From NCBI GenBank assembly GCA_044368575.1, contig JBIPPH010000008.1, forward strand, positions 1 to 64,000: a stretch of DNA of 64,000 nt, given 5' to 3'. Of this stretch, positions 42,469 through 51,600 are shown piece after piece. How positions within the stretch are numbered: the stretch's first letter is position 1; every line of letters starts with the position of its first letter. The DNA is from JABMMZ01 sp044368575 (lineage in GTDB: Bacteria > Bacteroidota > Bacteroidia > NS11-12g > UBA955). The translations under genes were made by a program, and so were the position numbers. The notes under the pieces were generated by a model. That model did no database searches. It worked only from the letters and a program-made list of their open reading frames with translations, and was not told the DNA's origin.

Positions 42469-43251
42469 GTGCAAATTCAATTAAAAGGTAGAACAGCTTT
42501 AGTTTGTGGCAGTAGCCAAGGGATTGGCAAAGCCATAGCAACTCAACTAGCCCTGAGTGGTGCCAATATTATTTTGTTGGCCAGAAACGAAGAAAAACTC
42601 AAAACCATCTGTACCGAATTAGACAGTCAACAAGGTCAAACCCATCAATATTTAGTGGCAGATTTTAATGATATTAAGTCTGTTGCCAATGTTTGCAAAC
42701 AGATTGAACAAATGCCAATTGATATTCTGATCAACAACACCGGAGGCCCAGCTGCTGGACCTGCTATTGACGCGCCAATTCAACAATTCCTTTCAGCATT
42801 TGAATTGCACTTGATCAACAATCAGCAAATCACCCAAGCCGTTGTTAAACACATGAAAGCGAATGCCTTTGGTCGAATCATCAATATCATCTCAACATCT
42901 GTAAAAGTGCCTTTGCACAATCTTGGCGTAAGCAATACTATTAGAGGCGCCGTTGGTAATTGGTCTAAAACCATCGCCACTGAACTCGCCCCTTTCGGCA
43001 TAACCGTCAACAACATCTTACCAGGGGCTACTGAGACTGAACGCTTAGGCAATATCATCAATAACAAATCGTCTAAATTAATGGTGGATTCAAGTCAAGT
43101 TACCTCTGAAATGCTTGCAGAAATCCCTATGGGTAGATTTGGCAAACCAGAAGAACCTGCCTATGCAGCCTGCTTCTTAAGTTCTGAATTTGCAGCCTAC
43201 ATTACAGGCACCAATATTGTCGTTGACGGAGGTAGAACACCGTGTCTATAA
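42469..43251 (+). CDS. short-chain dehydrogenase/reductase family protein with altered catalytic pair
   Basis: 260 aa, GTG start. The Rossmann motif GSSQGIG (14-20) and NNTGGP (around 89-94) are normal, and the C-terminal VNNILPGATET and GTNIVVDGG follow the SDR pattern. The catalytic YxxxK is missing: by alignment the positions are S155 and R159 (GVSNTIRGAV). Such SN..R variants form a recognisable subgroup of SDRs whose chemistry I cannot name. Its last 10 bp overlap the menA start, so it may serve menaquinone or quinone metabolism, but that is inference. Confidence 0.88.
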   Translation: MQIQLKGRTALVCGSSQGIGKAIATQLALSGANIILLARNEEKLKTICTELDSQQGQTHQYLVADFNDIKSVANVCKQIEQMPIDILINNTGGPAAGPAIDAPIQQFLSAFELHLINNQQITQAVVKHMKANAFGRIINIISTSVKVPLHNLGVSNTIRGAVGNWSKTIATELAPFGITVNNILPGATETERLGNIINNKSSKLMVDSSQVTSEMLAEIPMGRFGKPEEPAYAACFLSSEFAAYITGTNIVVDGGRTPCL

Positions 43252-44150
43252 AGCCATACATACAAGCTGCTAGATTGCGCACCTTGCCTTTGGCCATTGC
43301 AGGTATTTTAACCGGCAATCTTATTGCAGGCATTCAATTCAAACAAATGCACTGGGCTTGTTTTATACTTAGTTTAATGACCGCCATTGCCCTACAAATT
43401 TTAAGCAATTATGCCAATGATTATGGCGATTTCAAAAATGGAGCTGACACCGCCATCCGAACTGACCGCGTAATGGCCTCTGGCCAAATGAGTATCAAAA
43501 CCATGCAAATAGCAATTGGGGTTTTAATCACTTTGAGTTTAGTCTCCGGCATTGGTTTACTGATCACCTCCATACAAAGTATAAACAGCGCATTTTGGAG
43601 TTTAATGGGCATTGGTTGTTTGGGCATTGCTGCTGCTTATTTTTATACGGCCGGCAAATACCCTTATGGTTACTATGGTTTAGGAGATTTGGCAGTTTAT
43701 ATTTTCTTTGGCATTGTATCCGTTTTAGGGGCTTATTACTTACAAAGTGGGCAATTATCATGGTCAGTAGTTTGTTTGGCACATGCTATGGCTTGCTTAA
43801 GTGTAGCAGTATTGAACATCAATAACCTACGCGACATCGAAACCGATGCGCTCAAAAACAAGCGCACCCTTGCCACTCAAATGGGCTACAAAAACACTTT
43901 GCGTTATCAGGTTGTTTTATTGGTGAATGCTTTAATAGGTATGCTGGCTTTTATGCAACTTCAAAAGGCTTTTGGCATTTGGACTCTAATTAGTATTGGC
44001 ATCAATGGCATTATCGTATTGAAGCAATGGCAAAAATTGAAAGCGTGCAAGAACAGGATGGACTATAACCTTGCCTTGAAGGGCATGTCTTTAAGTGCTT
44101 TAGCCATGATGCTGTGCCTGTGTTTGGCTTATTATTTAATGCAACAATAA
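43242..44150 (+). CDS. menA: 1,4-dihydroxy-2-naphthoate polyprenyltransferase
   Basis: 302 aa, GTG start that overlaps the SDR gene by 10 bp. A UbiA-family membrane enzyme with about nine helices that attaches the polyprenyl tail in menaquinone synthesis. The Asp-rich motifs are NYANDYGDFKNGAD and NINNLRDIETDAL, followed by KRTLATQMG. MenA is supported by the neighbour MenC and by RLRTLPLAIAGILTGN at the start. Its stop overlaps the menC ATG (TAATG). Confidence 0.94.
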   Translation: MSIKPYIQAARLRTLPLAIAGILTGNLIAGIQFKQMHWACFILSLMTAIALQILSNYANDYGDFKNGADTAIRTDRVMASGQMSIKTMQIAIGVLITLSLVSGIGLLITSIQSINSAFWSLMGIGCLGIAAAYFYTAGKYPYGYYGLGDLAVYIFFGIVSVLGAYYLQSGQLSWSVVCLAHAMACLSVAVLNINNLRDIETDALKNKRTLATQMGYKNTLRYQVVLLVNALIGMLAFMQLQKAFGIWTLISIGINGIIVLKQWQKLKACKNRMDYNLALKGMSLSALAMMLCLCLAYYLMQQ

Positions 44151-45193
44151 TGGGATTAAAAGCCAGTATAGAACAACATGAACTCTTGTTTAAAAAGCCG
44201 GCCACAACCAGCCGAGGCGCTTATAATGGCAGACAAATCTATTTGTTAAAAATATACAACGAAGCCGACCCAAATTGTGTTGGCATAGGCGAATGCGCCC
44301 CACTAAAAGGCCTAAGTATAGACGACTTAGGAAACTATGCTGATTATTTGAATGATTTAGTTGAACAGATCAATAACAACCATTCAGAAAATTTCCCTTT
44401 TCACCAATTCCCTTCTATTCAGTTTGGTATTGAAACTGCCTTGCTGGATTTAAAGCACGGCGGCAAACGCATCATTTTCCCTAACTTTTATGCTATTGGC
44501 AAACAAGGTATACCCATTAATGGCTTGGTATGGATGGATACAATTGATCAAATGCAATTGGAAGCTGAAGAGAAAATCAAGAAAGGGTTTAATTGTTTGA
44601 AATTCAAAATAGGGGCTTTAAACTTTGACGATGAATTGGCATTGATTAAAAACATTAGGCAGTCTTATAACGAGCAGGAATTAATGATAAGACTTGATGC
44701 CAATGGTGCCTTTTCGCCTGAAACCGCTTTAGATCAATTAAAAGCCCTATCAGAATTCAAGATCCACAGCATAGAACAACCAATAGCAAGTCATCAACGC
44801 AGTCAATTAAGAGACCTTATCCAAAAAAGCCCAATCCCTATTGCACTCGACGAAGAATTAATTGGCATTCAGTCTACCGAAGACATTGACGCGTTATTGA
44901 AAGAGGTAAAGCCTCCTTACATCGTTTTAAAACCCAATTTATTGGGCGGTTTTAAACAATGTGATGCCTGGATAAAAGCAGCTAAACAACATGGTATTAA
45001 ATGGTGGCTAACTTCTGCATTAGAGAGCAATATTGGCTTAAATGCCATTGCCCAATACGCTGCCAATTTTCAAAATCCAATGCATTCTGGCTTAGGCACA
45101 GGACAATTGTACAAAACGAATTTCACCCCTAACACGCGCATCATTGATGGCTATCTTTGGCGCGACATGGGGCAAAGCCGTTCGGATCAATAA
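44150..45193 (+). CDS. menC: o-succinylbenzoate synthase-like enolase-superfamily enzyme
   Basis: 347 aa from an ATG overlapping the menA stop. Enolase-superfamily catalytic residues are present: KxK in CLKFKIG, metal ligands in RLDANGAF, SIEQPI and ALDEEL, and a final Lys in VLKPNLLGG. MenC dehydrates SHCHC to o-succinylbenzoate in menaquinone synthesis, and menA next door supports that role. Dipeptide epimerases have the same fold, so the substrate is not settled by sequence alone. A longer in-frame start at 44114 would lie inside menA and is rejected. The last 7 bp overlap the T9SS cargo gene. Confidence 0.86.
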   Translation: MGLKASIEQHELLFKKPATTSRGAYNGRQIYLLKIYNEADPNCVGIGECAPLKGLSIDDLGNYADYLNDLVEQINNNHSENFPFHQFPSIQFGIETALLDLKHGGKRIIFPNFYAIGKQGIPINGLVWMDTIDQMQLEAEEKIKKGFNCLKFKIGALNFDDELALIKNIRQSYNEQELMIRLDANGAFSPETALDQLKALSEFKIHSIEQPIASHQRSQLRDLIQKSPIPIALDEELIGIQSTEDIDALLKEVKPPYIVLKPNLLGGFKQCDAWIKAAKQHGIKWWLTSALESNIGLNAIAQYAANFQNPMHSGLGTGQLYKTNFTPNTRIIDGYLWRDMGQSRSDQ

Positions 45194-46965
45194 GCAACAA
45201 TGATTTGTTTCTGCTCCATCCAATTGCCTTCTTGAAGTCTGAGTATGAATTGACCTTGAGGCAATTGTGAAATAGTTGAATTGGTGGCATTGATTCGACC
45301 TGTTTGGATCTGTTTGCCATGCACATCAAAAATGCTGTAGTCAACAGCCTCAAAACCTGACTTAGACAAATCTACTCGAATATGGCCTGAACTTGGCAAA
45401 GGAAATAAACTGATGGCATTGGTATACAATTCATGAATTTTCAATAAGTGTGCTTGAGTAATAACAAGCGTATCAAAATAAGTACTAGGACAATTATAAG
45501 GCACTTGATTGACTTGATGTTCCAAGATATAAGTACCAGGGCTTGTAAACACAATGGTATCGTATGATTTATTTAAACCGTAATGGATTAATTTCATTGA
45601 ATCATTGTACAAGGCATTGACATATCGGTAACTTGATTTTACTGTTGAATCCGAAGGCTGAGCAATAATCACCAAGCCCCCTTTAAACAAATACTGATAG
45701 GTCAAATAGTCTTTAGCCTTTGGTTTGACTTGAACAGTGTAGGTTTTAAAACTTTTTAAAGGTGGAGAGCAATGTTGATCATCCACTTGTACTGTAAATC
45801 GATAAGGGGCCATTTTAGCATCCCCAACTTTGGTTTGCCAACAAAACTCAGCTTGTTTCTCTCTGGCCATTGGGTCAATGATTCTAAATGTAGCCATTTT
45901 AATCCCTGAATCCCAATACAATTGTAGCGTATCTGGGCTCAGTTGTTTAGGCAAGAACTGATCATCCGTACTTGAAACGGTAAAACAAATCTTGTTGCCT
46001 TCACAGACAGCATATTGATTGTTCCCTGTAATGTTAGGGGCATTATTATCAGAACAAGTACCCACAAACCAAGTGGATTCGCGTTTGATATAACCTACCC
46101 TTCTCAATACGCCTGTAGAATCTTTTCGCCATTCATCCACTTGCATCACCATAACACCAACCTCGTCACATTTATTAGGCGTAAAAGTGATGTCCCCATT
46201 ATAGGTATTAAAGTAAAAACCTCTAGGAGGCTTAGCGCCAGGCAAAGCTCTGCAATTGATCACACCAGGATTAGGCGGGCAATATGGGGTCATGGGTATT
46301 CTTGAACTAAAAGTCCCTGTATACAATGCAGAATCATTGAAATTTTTCAATGCAGGAACTGATCTAAAGCCTAAACTATCTGTATCAGTATCTTCAATGG
46401 CGCCAACATTGTAAAGAAAATAATTATTACAACAAATGGATTTGATAGGATTGAAACCAAACCTAGGTGATGTATTGCCTTTATTACCCGCTAAGCAAAC
46501 ATCTACCATAGATTCTAAATACATGTTATCAGGCATCAAAGTCGTAATGGCACCATTTCTACAACAAATAGACATGGAGAATAATACTTGACAATTATTG
46601 GCCATAACAGTATTAAAACTTGATTGTTTAAGATCAAGGTCTATTTCATAACTGTGGCATTCAATACCCGTCTTGGAAGGGGTGTTTTGTGGCTTACAAG
46701 GCAAGGTGTCATTTTTACAAACCACTGAAATGTCTTTGATACCTGTTCGGTTGGGGCTAATGCTTATAGCTGAACTACCATCTCCCTTACTTAAAAAGAA
46801 TTGTACATTTTGAAGTTGAAGGCCAGCGCATTCTCTGTATATTGTGTAGACCACATGGTAAACTCTGTTGCCTTTGTGCGTGTAGGTGATATCAGCTCCA
46901 ATTACATGCGATGCCTGCGCCTGAACACAAAAGGCCAATGTTAGCCAAATAAAAAGCGTTTTCAT
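45187..46965 (-). CDS. T9SS-secreted surface protein with C-terminal sorting domain
   Basis: 592 aa. Signal peptide MKTLFIWLTLAFCVQAQA is followed by SHVIGADITYTHKGNRVYHV and YTIYRECAG, the opening of a group of Bacteroidota cell-surface proteins often seen near gliding genes. Several cysteines and beta-rich modules follow. The end (ISLFPLPSSGHIRVDLSKSG to QKQIIVAY) fits a T9SS type A sorting domain. The function on the surface is unknown. A TAATTTTG promoter element (47001-47008) lies between it and gldD. Confidence 0.83.
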   Translation of the reverse strand: MKTLFIWLTLAFCVQAQASHVIGADITYTHKGNRVYHVVYTIYRECAGLQLQNVQFFLSKGDGSSAISISPNRTGIKDISVVCKNDTLPCKPQNTPSKTGIECHSYEIDLDLKQSSFNTVMANNCQVLFSMSICCRNGAITTLMPDNMYLESMVDVCLAGNKGNTSPRFGFNPIKSICCNNYFLYNVGAIEDTDTDSLGFRSVPALKNFNDSALYTGTFSSRIPMTPYCPPNPGVINCRALPGAKPPRGFYFNTYNGDITFTPNKCDEVGVMVMQVDEWRKDSTGVLRRVGYIKRESTWFVGTCSDNNAPNITGNNQYAVCEGNKICFTVSSTDDQFLPKQLSPDTLQLYWDSGIKMATFRIIDPMAREKQAEFCWQTKVGDAKMAPYRFTVQVDDQHCSPPLKSFKTYTVQVKPKAKDYLTYQYLFKGGLVIIAQPSDSTVKSSYRYVNALYNDSMKLIHYGLNKSYDTIVFTSPGTYILEHQVNQVPYNCPSTYFDTLVITQAHLLKIHELYTNAISLFPLPSSGHIRVDLSKSGFEAVDYSIFDVHGKQIQTGRINATNSTISQLPQGQFILRLQEGNWMEQKQIIVAY

Positions 46966-47000
46966 TATAGATATTAAGTATTGTTAAGACCTCAAGCAGC

Positions 47001-47008
47001 CAAAATTA
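47001..47008 (-). promoter_or_regulatory. -7 promoter element of the second T9SS cargo gene
   Basis: TAATTTTG on the minus strand, 35 nt before the ATG at 46965 and just after the gldD stop. Confidence 0.55.
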
Positions 47009-47013
47009 GTTGC

Positions 47014-47595
47014 TTATTGCCACTTGGTGGATTCAATCATTTTGTAAATATCTGCTTTGATAAAATCAAAAATAGGTTGAATACTGTCTATTTCGGTTTT
47101 GTCGTTGAAGTACAAAGCACCTCTTAAAAAATGGCGCTTACCATCACTCACATAAAAATTGAGGTTAGTGGCTGTATTGCCTTTTAATTCATATACTATT
47201 CCAGAAGTTTGAGTCAGCGCATTGTGCAATTCTATTTCTTCAATTTCATCTGCTTTGATATCGTGTTTATAAACAAGTCGCCTAGTGTCGTCAAACAACT
47301 CATCAAACTCATTGCGATCTTTAAAGGCATGGTAACTTAAATGCAGCGTGGCATTGAAAGGCAAATAGTGTAGATTAAACCAATATGGGTGCTTAGCTGA
47401 ATCTTCCGCGTCATTAAAGGCCTGCATAACGGCATACTTCGGAATGAGGAATGAGTATGGTGCGATGCTATCAAACAATTGATATTGTTTCTGAGGATAA
47501 TACACCCTCGGATAAGCATGTGGCTTAGGGGTATAATCATTACCTCCACATGACAACAATAGAACTGCTATGAAAAATGCCTTTATTGCCTTCAT
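47014..47595 (-). CDS. gldD: gliding motility lipoprotein GldD
   Basis: 193 aa with lipoprotein signal MKAIKAFFIAVLLLSCGG (Cys16). The segment YTPKPHAYPRVYYPQKQYQ and later PYSFLIPKYAVM and WFNLHYLPFNATLHLSY match GldD. GldD is required for gliding in Flavobacterium johnsoniae and belongs to the genes that accompany the T9SS motor, although its exact role is unclear. The ATG overlaps the gldE stop (ATGA, 47592-47595). Confidence 0.92.
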   Translation of the reverse strand: MKAIKAFFIAVLLLSCGGNDYTPKPHAYPRVYYPQKQYQLFDSIAPYSFLIPKYAVMQAFNDAEDSAKHPYWFNLHYLPFNATLHLSYHAFKDRNEFDELFDDTRRLVYKHDIKADEIEEIELHNALTQTSGIVYELKGNTATNLNFYVSDGKRHFLRGALYFNDKTEIDSIQPIFDFIKADIYKMIESTKWQ

Positions 47596-48923
47596 GAAAT
47601 CACTACTTTAATGCGCTTTATGCGTCTATTGTCTACAGATTCAATGGTAAAGGCAAAGTGTTTGTAATGAATGGTTTCATTCCTAAATGGAATCTTGCCA
47701 TTCAATTCCAACAACATACCAGCCATTGACTCCGCTTCCCCTTTTACTTGGTCAAAAAAATCATCCTCAGTCTGGGTAATTTTACAAAAATCATTGATCA
47801 GCATTTTGCCTTCAATGATGTATTGGCTGTCATCAATTTTACTGTATGACAAAGGCTCTTCATCAAACTCATCATTGATCTCTCCGAAGATTTCCTCGAG
47901 AATATCTTCCATGGTCACGATGCCTAATTTTCCACCGTATTCATCAACCACAATGGCCATGTGCATTCTCTGTTCTTGGAATTCACTCAGCAATAAATCA
48001 ATACGTTTATTTTCTGGTACAAACAAAGCAGGTTTCAATAAGGATTTCCATTTAAAGTTTGATGACTCATTCAAGTGAGGTAAAATTTCTTTAATGTAGA
48101 GCACACCAACAATGTTATCAAAAGTATCGTCATACACAGGGAACCTTGAATATCCAAGTTCATTCACTTTACCCATCATTTCGTGAAAATTGCTATGGAC
48201 TTCAATGGCCGCCACATCAATCCGACCTTTCATGATTTGTCTGACAGTTTTACTCCCGAAATTGACTATCCCTTTTAAAATGGCTTTTTCTTGTTGGCCT
48301 GTATGAGCGTCCGTAGTGATATCAATGGCATGGGTGAGTTCATCTGCAGACACCGTATGTTCATGCACCTTTACTTTTTTATCAATGATGGTCGTAAACC
48401 TTACCATTGGAATCACTAAAAAAGAGAAAGCTTTTTGACAAACTAATAGTGGCAAGGCAATCATTTTGGAAATGCGAACATTGTTTCGGCTGGCATAAAC
48501 CTTTGGAACGACTTCCCCAAACAACAATAAAACTAAAGAGACCAAAATCACTTTAATAGCAAAGTCTAAATATGGATGAATGTCTTTGTTAAGTATGCTT
48601 TCCATCCAAACAGAACTGACAATTACGAAAGTAACGTTCACAAAATTATTGCCCACTAAAATAGTTGCCAATAACTTTTTAGGTTGACTTAACAATTTAA
48701 GTACTGCATTACCAGAAGCTGAATCAAGGGCCTTCATGTCTTCTTTCTCTTTTGCATTCAAAGAAAACAATGCATTTTCTGAAGCAGAAAACAAGCTAGA
48801 ACAGAATACTAATAGGATTAAAAACAACAATGTACCGTAGAGGTACAAATAAGAGATACTAGCTAATTCAGGGTTAAAAACACCTAAAATGCTTAGCGGG
48901 GTCGAAGGATAAGGGTCGTCCAT
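47592..48923 (-). CDS. gldE: gliding motility-associated protein GldE (CNNM/CorC-like)
   Basis: 443 aa. An N-terminal CNNM/DUF21 membrane domain (about 25-185, several helices, FSASENALFSL) is followed by a CBS pair (about 210-335; YSRFPVYDD) and a C-terminal CorC_HlyC transporter-associated domain (YIIEGKMLINDFCKI). This is the design of Mg/Co export proteins, but the neighbours gldD, ssb and mutY identify it as GldE. In Flavobacterium GldE is linked functionally to GldD. The gene starts 17 nt after ssb. Confidence 0.92.
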   Translation of the reverse strand: MDDPYPSTPLSILGVFNPELASISYLYLYGTLLFLILLVFCSSLFSASENALFSLNAKEKEDMKALDSASGNAVLKLLSQPKKLLATILVGNNFVNVTFVIVSSVWMESILNKDIHPYLDFAIKVILVSLVLLLFGEVVPKVYASRNNVRISKMIALPLLVCQKAFSFLVIPMVRFTTIIDKKVKVHEHTVSADELTHAIDITTDAHTGQQEKAILKGIVNFGSKTVRQIMKGRIDVAAIEVHSNFHEMMGKVNELGYSRFPVYDDTFDNIVGVLYIKEILPHLNESSNFKWKSLLKPALFVPENKRIDLLLSEFQEQRMHMAIVVDEYGGKLGIVTMEDILEEIFGEINDEFDEEPLSYSKIDDSQYIIEGKMLINDFCKITQTEDDFFDQVKGEAESMAGMLLELNGKIPFRNETIHYKHFAFTIESVDNRRIKRIKVVIS

Positions 48924-48940
48924 GTAACTTTAAACTTATA

Positions 48941-49357
48941 TTAAAATGGTAGATCGTCTGCTTGTAAATCCATTGGGGCATCATCAACAGGAGGCGTTGA
49001 TCTGTTGTCTGAATTAGATGGGTTTTCAGAATTAGGAGAAGCCACTACTTGAAATTGTAGCGCTCGGATTCTCACAGCACTTCTTTTATTGCCATCTTTA
49101 TCAGTCCAAGTTTCGTTTTTGATTTTGCCTTCAATAAAAACTGTACGACCTTTTTTAAGCACTTTTTCTGCATTTCTGGCCAAGGCATCCCACATTTCAA
49201 TGTTGTGCCAATCCGTTTGTTCAACTTTATTACCTGATTTATCAATAAACACTTCGTTTGTAGCAATAGTAAAATTAGCTACTGCACGGTTATTGTCTAA
49301 ATAGCGAACTTCAGGATCTTTGCCCAACCTACCTAATAGAAAAACCTTGTTGACCAT
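48941..49357 (-). CDS. ssb: single-stranded DNA-binding protein
   Basis: 138 aa. An OB fold (MVNKVFLLGRLGKDPEVRYL, WHNIEMWDALARNAEKVLKKG) spans about 1-105. A disordered Ser/Pro/Asn linker and the acidic tip DDLPF follow, which binds repair and replication partners. It sits between mutY and gldE, an arrangement seen in other Bacteroidota, and probably shares their transcript. Genomes of this phylum often have a second ssb. Confidence 0.95.
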   Translation of the reverse strand: MVNKVFLLGRLGKDPEVRYLDNNRAVANFTIATNEVFIDKSGNKVEQTDWHNIEMWDALARNAEKVLKKGRTVFIEGKIKNETWTDKDGNKRSAVRIRALQFQVVASPNSENPSNSDNRSTPPVDDAPMDLQADDLPF

Positions 49358-49376
49358 ATCAAAAAATAATTGCTTG

Positions 49377-50414
49377 TTACAAACATACTAAAAATTTCTC
49401 GATTAAAACAGATACCGGATAGTTTTGAATCTGTGTGATTGGCACCCAAATTACATCTGATGCTTTAAAATCTATTTGATCATCAGCCTCTACAGTCCAA
49501 AATTGAGCGTGAATGGTTTGATGGGTTAACACCTGTTTGGCCTCAGATAAATACTCAATTTTATTTAAACGATTAAACAATATATTATCTATCTCTTTAC
49601 GAACAACATTGGCAGACATCAATTGTTTGGATTCCACCAAAGGCAGCTCGTATAAATGCTGCCAAATATCTTTTTCTTGGCGTTTGCGAATGGCTATTTG
49701 TCCGTTTTGTTGTATCAAGAAATAATTGAAGAAGCGTTGGCGTTTCTTTATGGTTTTTGCCTTGACTGGAAAATTTTGAACAGCATTCATTTTTAAGGCT
49801 TTGCAATTGAATGAAACCGGACATTCCGCACATTTGGGGGCATCTGGTTTACACAACATGGCCCCAAATTCCATGATGGCATTGTTGAATAAACTAGGCT
49901 GTTGGCCTTGAACCCAAGCCTCTAAAATGGCCATAAACTCTGGCCGACTTTTATTATCGTCAATTGGCGATTCAATTCCATATAACCTAGACAAAACCCT
50001 ATACACATTACCATCTAAACAAGGATATGCTTGATCAAATGCAAAAGACATAATTGCTGCTGCCGTGTATGGTCCAATGCCTGGCAATTTGAGTACAGCT
50101 TGGTATTGGTCAGGAAATTTCCCATCGTATTGATTTACAATTATTTGAGCTGTTTTGTGCAAATTTCGAGCTCGTGAATAATAGCCCAAGCCTTGCCACA
50201 ACTTCAAAACAGACTCTTGGTCTGCAGACGCTAACGACTGAATATCAGGATATTGCGACACAAATCGTTCATAATACCCCAGGCCTTGAACCACCTGAGT
50301 TTGCTGCAAAATGATCTCTGAAAGCCATATTTTATAAGGGTCTTTAGTATTCCTCCAAGGCAAATCCCTGAAATTATTTTTATACCAAGCGATTATTTCT
50401 AAAACATTTTCCAT
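49377..50414 (-). CDS. mutY: A/G-specific adenine DNA glycosylase
   Basis: 345 aa. MutY removes adenine mispaired with 8-oxoguanine. The HhH motif LPGIGPYTAAAI and catalytic Asp in CLDGNVYRVLSR are present. The [4Fe-4S] cysteines (C-x6-C-x2-C-x5-C in CKPDAPKCAECPVSFNC) and a C-terminal NUDIX-like recognition domain are also there. The ATG at 50414 is used; the codon extension to 50429 begins with TTG and lies in the promoter zone. The -7 may be GATGTTTG just upstream. Divergent from the HU gene, 51 bp apart. Confidence 0.95.
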   Translation of the reverse strand: MENVLEIIAWYKNNFRDLPWRNTKDPYKIWLSEIILQQTQVVQGLGYYERFVSQYPDIQSLASADQESVLKLWQGLGYYSRARNLHKTAQIIVNQYDGKFPDQYQAVLKLPGIGPYTAAAIMSFAFDQAYPCLDGNVYRVLSRLYGIESPIDDNKSRPEFMAILEAWVQGQQPSLFNNAIMEFGAMLCKPDAPKCAECPVSFNCKALKMNAVQNFPVKAKTIKKRQRFFNYFLIQQNGQIAIRKRQEKDIWQHLYELPLVESKQLMSANVVRKEIDNILFNRLNKIEYLSEAKQVLTHQTIHAQFWTVEADDQIDFKASDVIWVPITQIQNYPVSVLIEKFLVCL

Positions 50415-50417
50415 AGA

Positions 50418-50430
50418 TTTGTAATACAAA
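50418..50430. promoter_or_regulatory. small palindrome in the mutY-HU divergent region
   Basis: TTTGTA-A-TACAAA is a perfect 6+1+6 palindrome immediately upstream of mutY. It may be an operator for either gene or a chance match in AT-rich DNA. Confidence 0.3.
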
Positions 50431-50465
50431 CATCAAGATTATTGAAATAATAACTACCATTCCTT

Positions 50466-50786
50466 ATGACAAAAGCAGAAATTATTAGTGAAATTTCCGA
50501 AAAAACAGGCATTGACAAAGTCATTGTTACTGAGACTATGGAATCCTTCTTCAAGGTCATGAAAAACAACATGTCACAAGGTGAAAACATCTATTTCAGA
50601 GGCTTTGGTAGTTTTATCCTTAAAAAAAGAGCTAAAAAAGTAGCTAGAAATATTTCTAAGAATACCGCTTTGGTGATCGATGAGCATTTCATTCCAAAAT
50701 TTAAGCCTGCAAAAGTATTCGTCGAAAAAGTAAAAACAAGCATTCCTTCTGATTTTGTTCCTAAAAAAGAAGAAAAAGAATATTAA
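50466..50786 (+). CDS. HU/IHF-family DNA-binding protein
   Basis: 106 aa. TKAEIISEISEKTGIDKVIV begins the dimerising helices, and RGFGSFILKKRAKK leads into the DNA-binding beta arms (NISKNTALVIDEHFIPKFKPAK). A C-terminal basic tail (VPKKEEKEY) exceeds the 90-aa norm by about 15 residues. HU bends DNA and organises the nucleoid; whether this is HU or IHF-like is not resolvable. It leads a cluster with a TPR gene, a tiny basic peptide and rng. Confidence 0.94.
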   Translation: MTKAEIISEISEKTGIDKVIVTETMESFFKVMKNNMSQGENIYFRGFGSFILKKRAKKVARNISKNTALVIDEHFIPKFKPAKVFVEKVKTSIPSDFVPKKEEKEY

Positions 50787-50795
50787 TTTCGCCGC

Positions 50796-51578
50796 ATGAA
50801 GCTGAACCCATTAAAAGCAATCTTATTGATTGCTTTTTTTATTGTAACTGCCCTACTCACCTATTTTGGTTTGCACAAATCTGAAGCTCAAATTGATTTT
50901 GAAGCTTTGAACAAAGAAAGATCTGAAGCCATGACTGCTCAAAACGAGAAGGCTTTTGAATCCATTTTAAACAATTTGGGGAGCAGCACAACCGTTGTTA
51001 AACCAGATATTTTAAGCTCTAATGACACCCAGCGTATTGCCCTATCAATTACATTATTGGATACCATGCAGCAATACCTTTATGCAGCAGTCTTAAGTGA
51101 GCGCGTAGCCAAAATCAACAACAATGCTTGGCGTTATCACACAGCAGCCCGTTACTTTTTGATGGAAACAGAAAAGGGTGAGCATTTAAGTCTCTTATTC
51201 AAAAAAGCTAAAACCAATTTAGAACAATGCTTGAGCATTGAGCCCAACAATTTAAATGCAAAAGTGGATTTGGCTGTTAGCATTTACAACATCAATAACC
51301 AGGAACCACCTAAAAATACTGCAGACCTTATGCGTCCGGCTTTACTACTTAGAGAAGTTGTTGCAGTTGATTCTAACCACATTGATGGACTGTATTACTT
51401 AGGAAAATTAGCCCAAGCTTCTAATCAATTAGAAAAAGCTATTGAAAGATTTAAAAAATTAGTATATTTGCAACCCCAAAATCGCGAATATTACTTGGAA
51501 TTAAGTCAAATGTATGAACGATTAGGGAACCAAAAAGAAGCAAAAGTTTGGCTCGAAAAAAGCCAAAACATTAATTAA
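50796..51578 (+). CDS. membrane-anchored tetratricopeptide repeat protein
   Basis: 260 aa. An N-terminal membrane helix (ILLIAFFIVTALLTYFGL) is followed by TPR motifs in the second half (AKTNLEQCLSIEPNNLNAKV; ALLLREVVAVDSNHIDGLYY; AIERFKKLVYLQPQNREYYL; MYERLGNQKEAKVWLEKSQN). Such proteins assemble complexes; the partner is unknown. The gene follows the HU gene by 9 bp. The cluster HU, TPR, basic peptide, rng recurs in Bacteroidota as far as I recall. Confidence 0.88.
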   Translation: MKLNPLKAILLIAFFIVTALLTYFGLHKSEAQIDFEALNKERSEAMTAQNEKAFESILNNLGSSTTVVKPDILSSNDTQRIALSITLLDTMQQYLYAAVLSERVAKINNNAWRYHTAARYFLMETEKGEHLSLLFKKAKTNLEQCLSIEPNNLNAKVDLAVSIYNINNQEPPKNTADLMRPALLLREVVAVDSNHIDGLYYLGKLAQASNQLEKAIERFKKLVYLQPQNREYYLELSQMYERLGNQKEAKVWLEKSQNIN

Positions 51579-51600
51579 ACCATTATATAAAGACATTATT

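Noticed and set aside
47671..48078. 135-codon open frame antisense to gldE
   Set aside because: Covers the CBS/CorC region of gldE in the opposite strand; no start signals and Ser-rich shadow composition.
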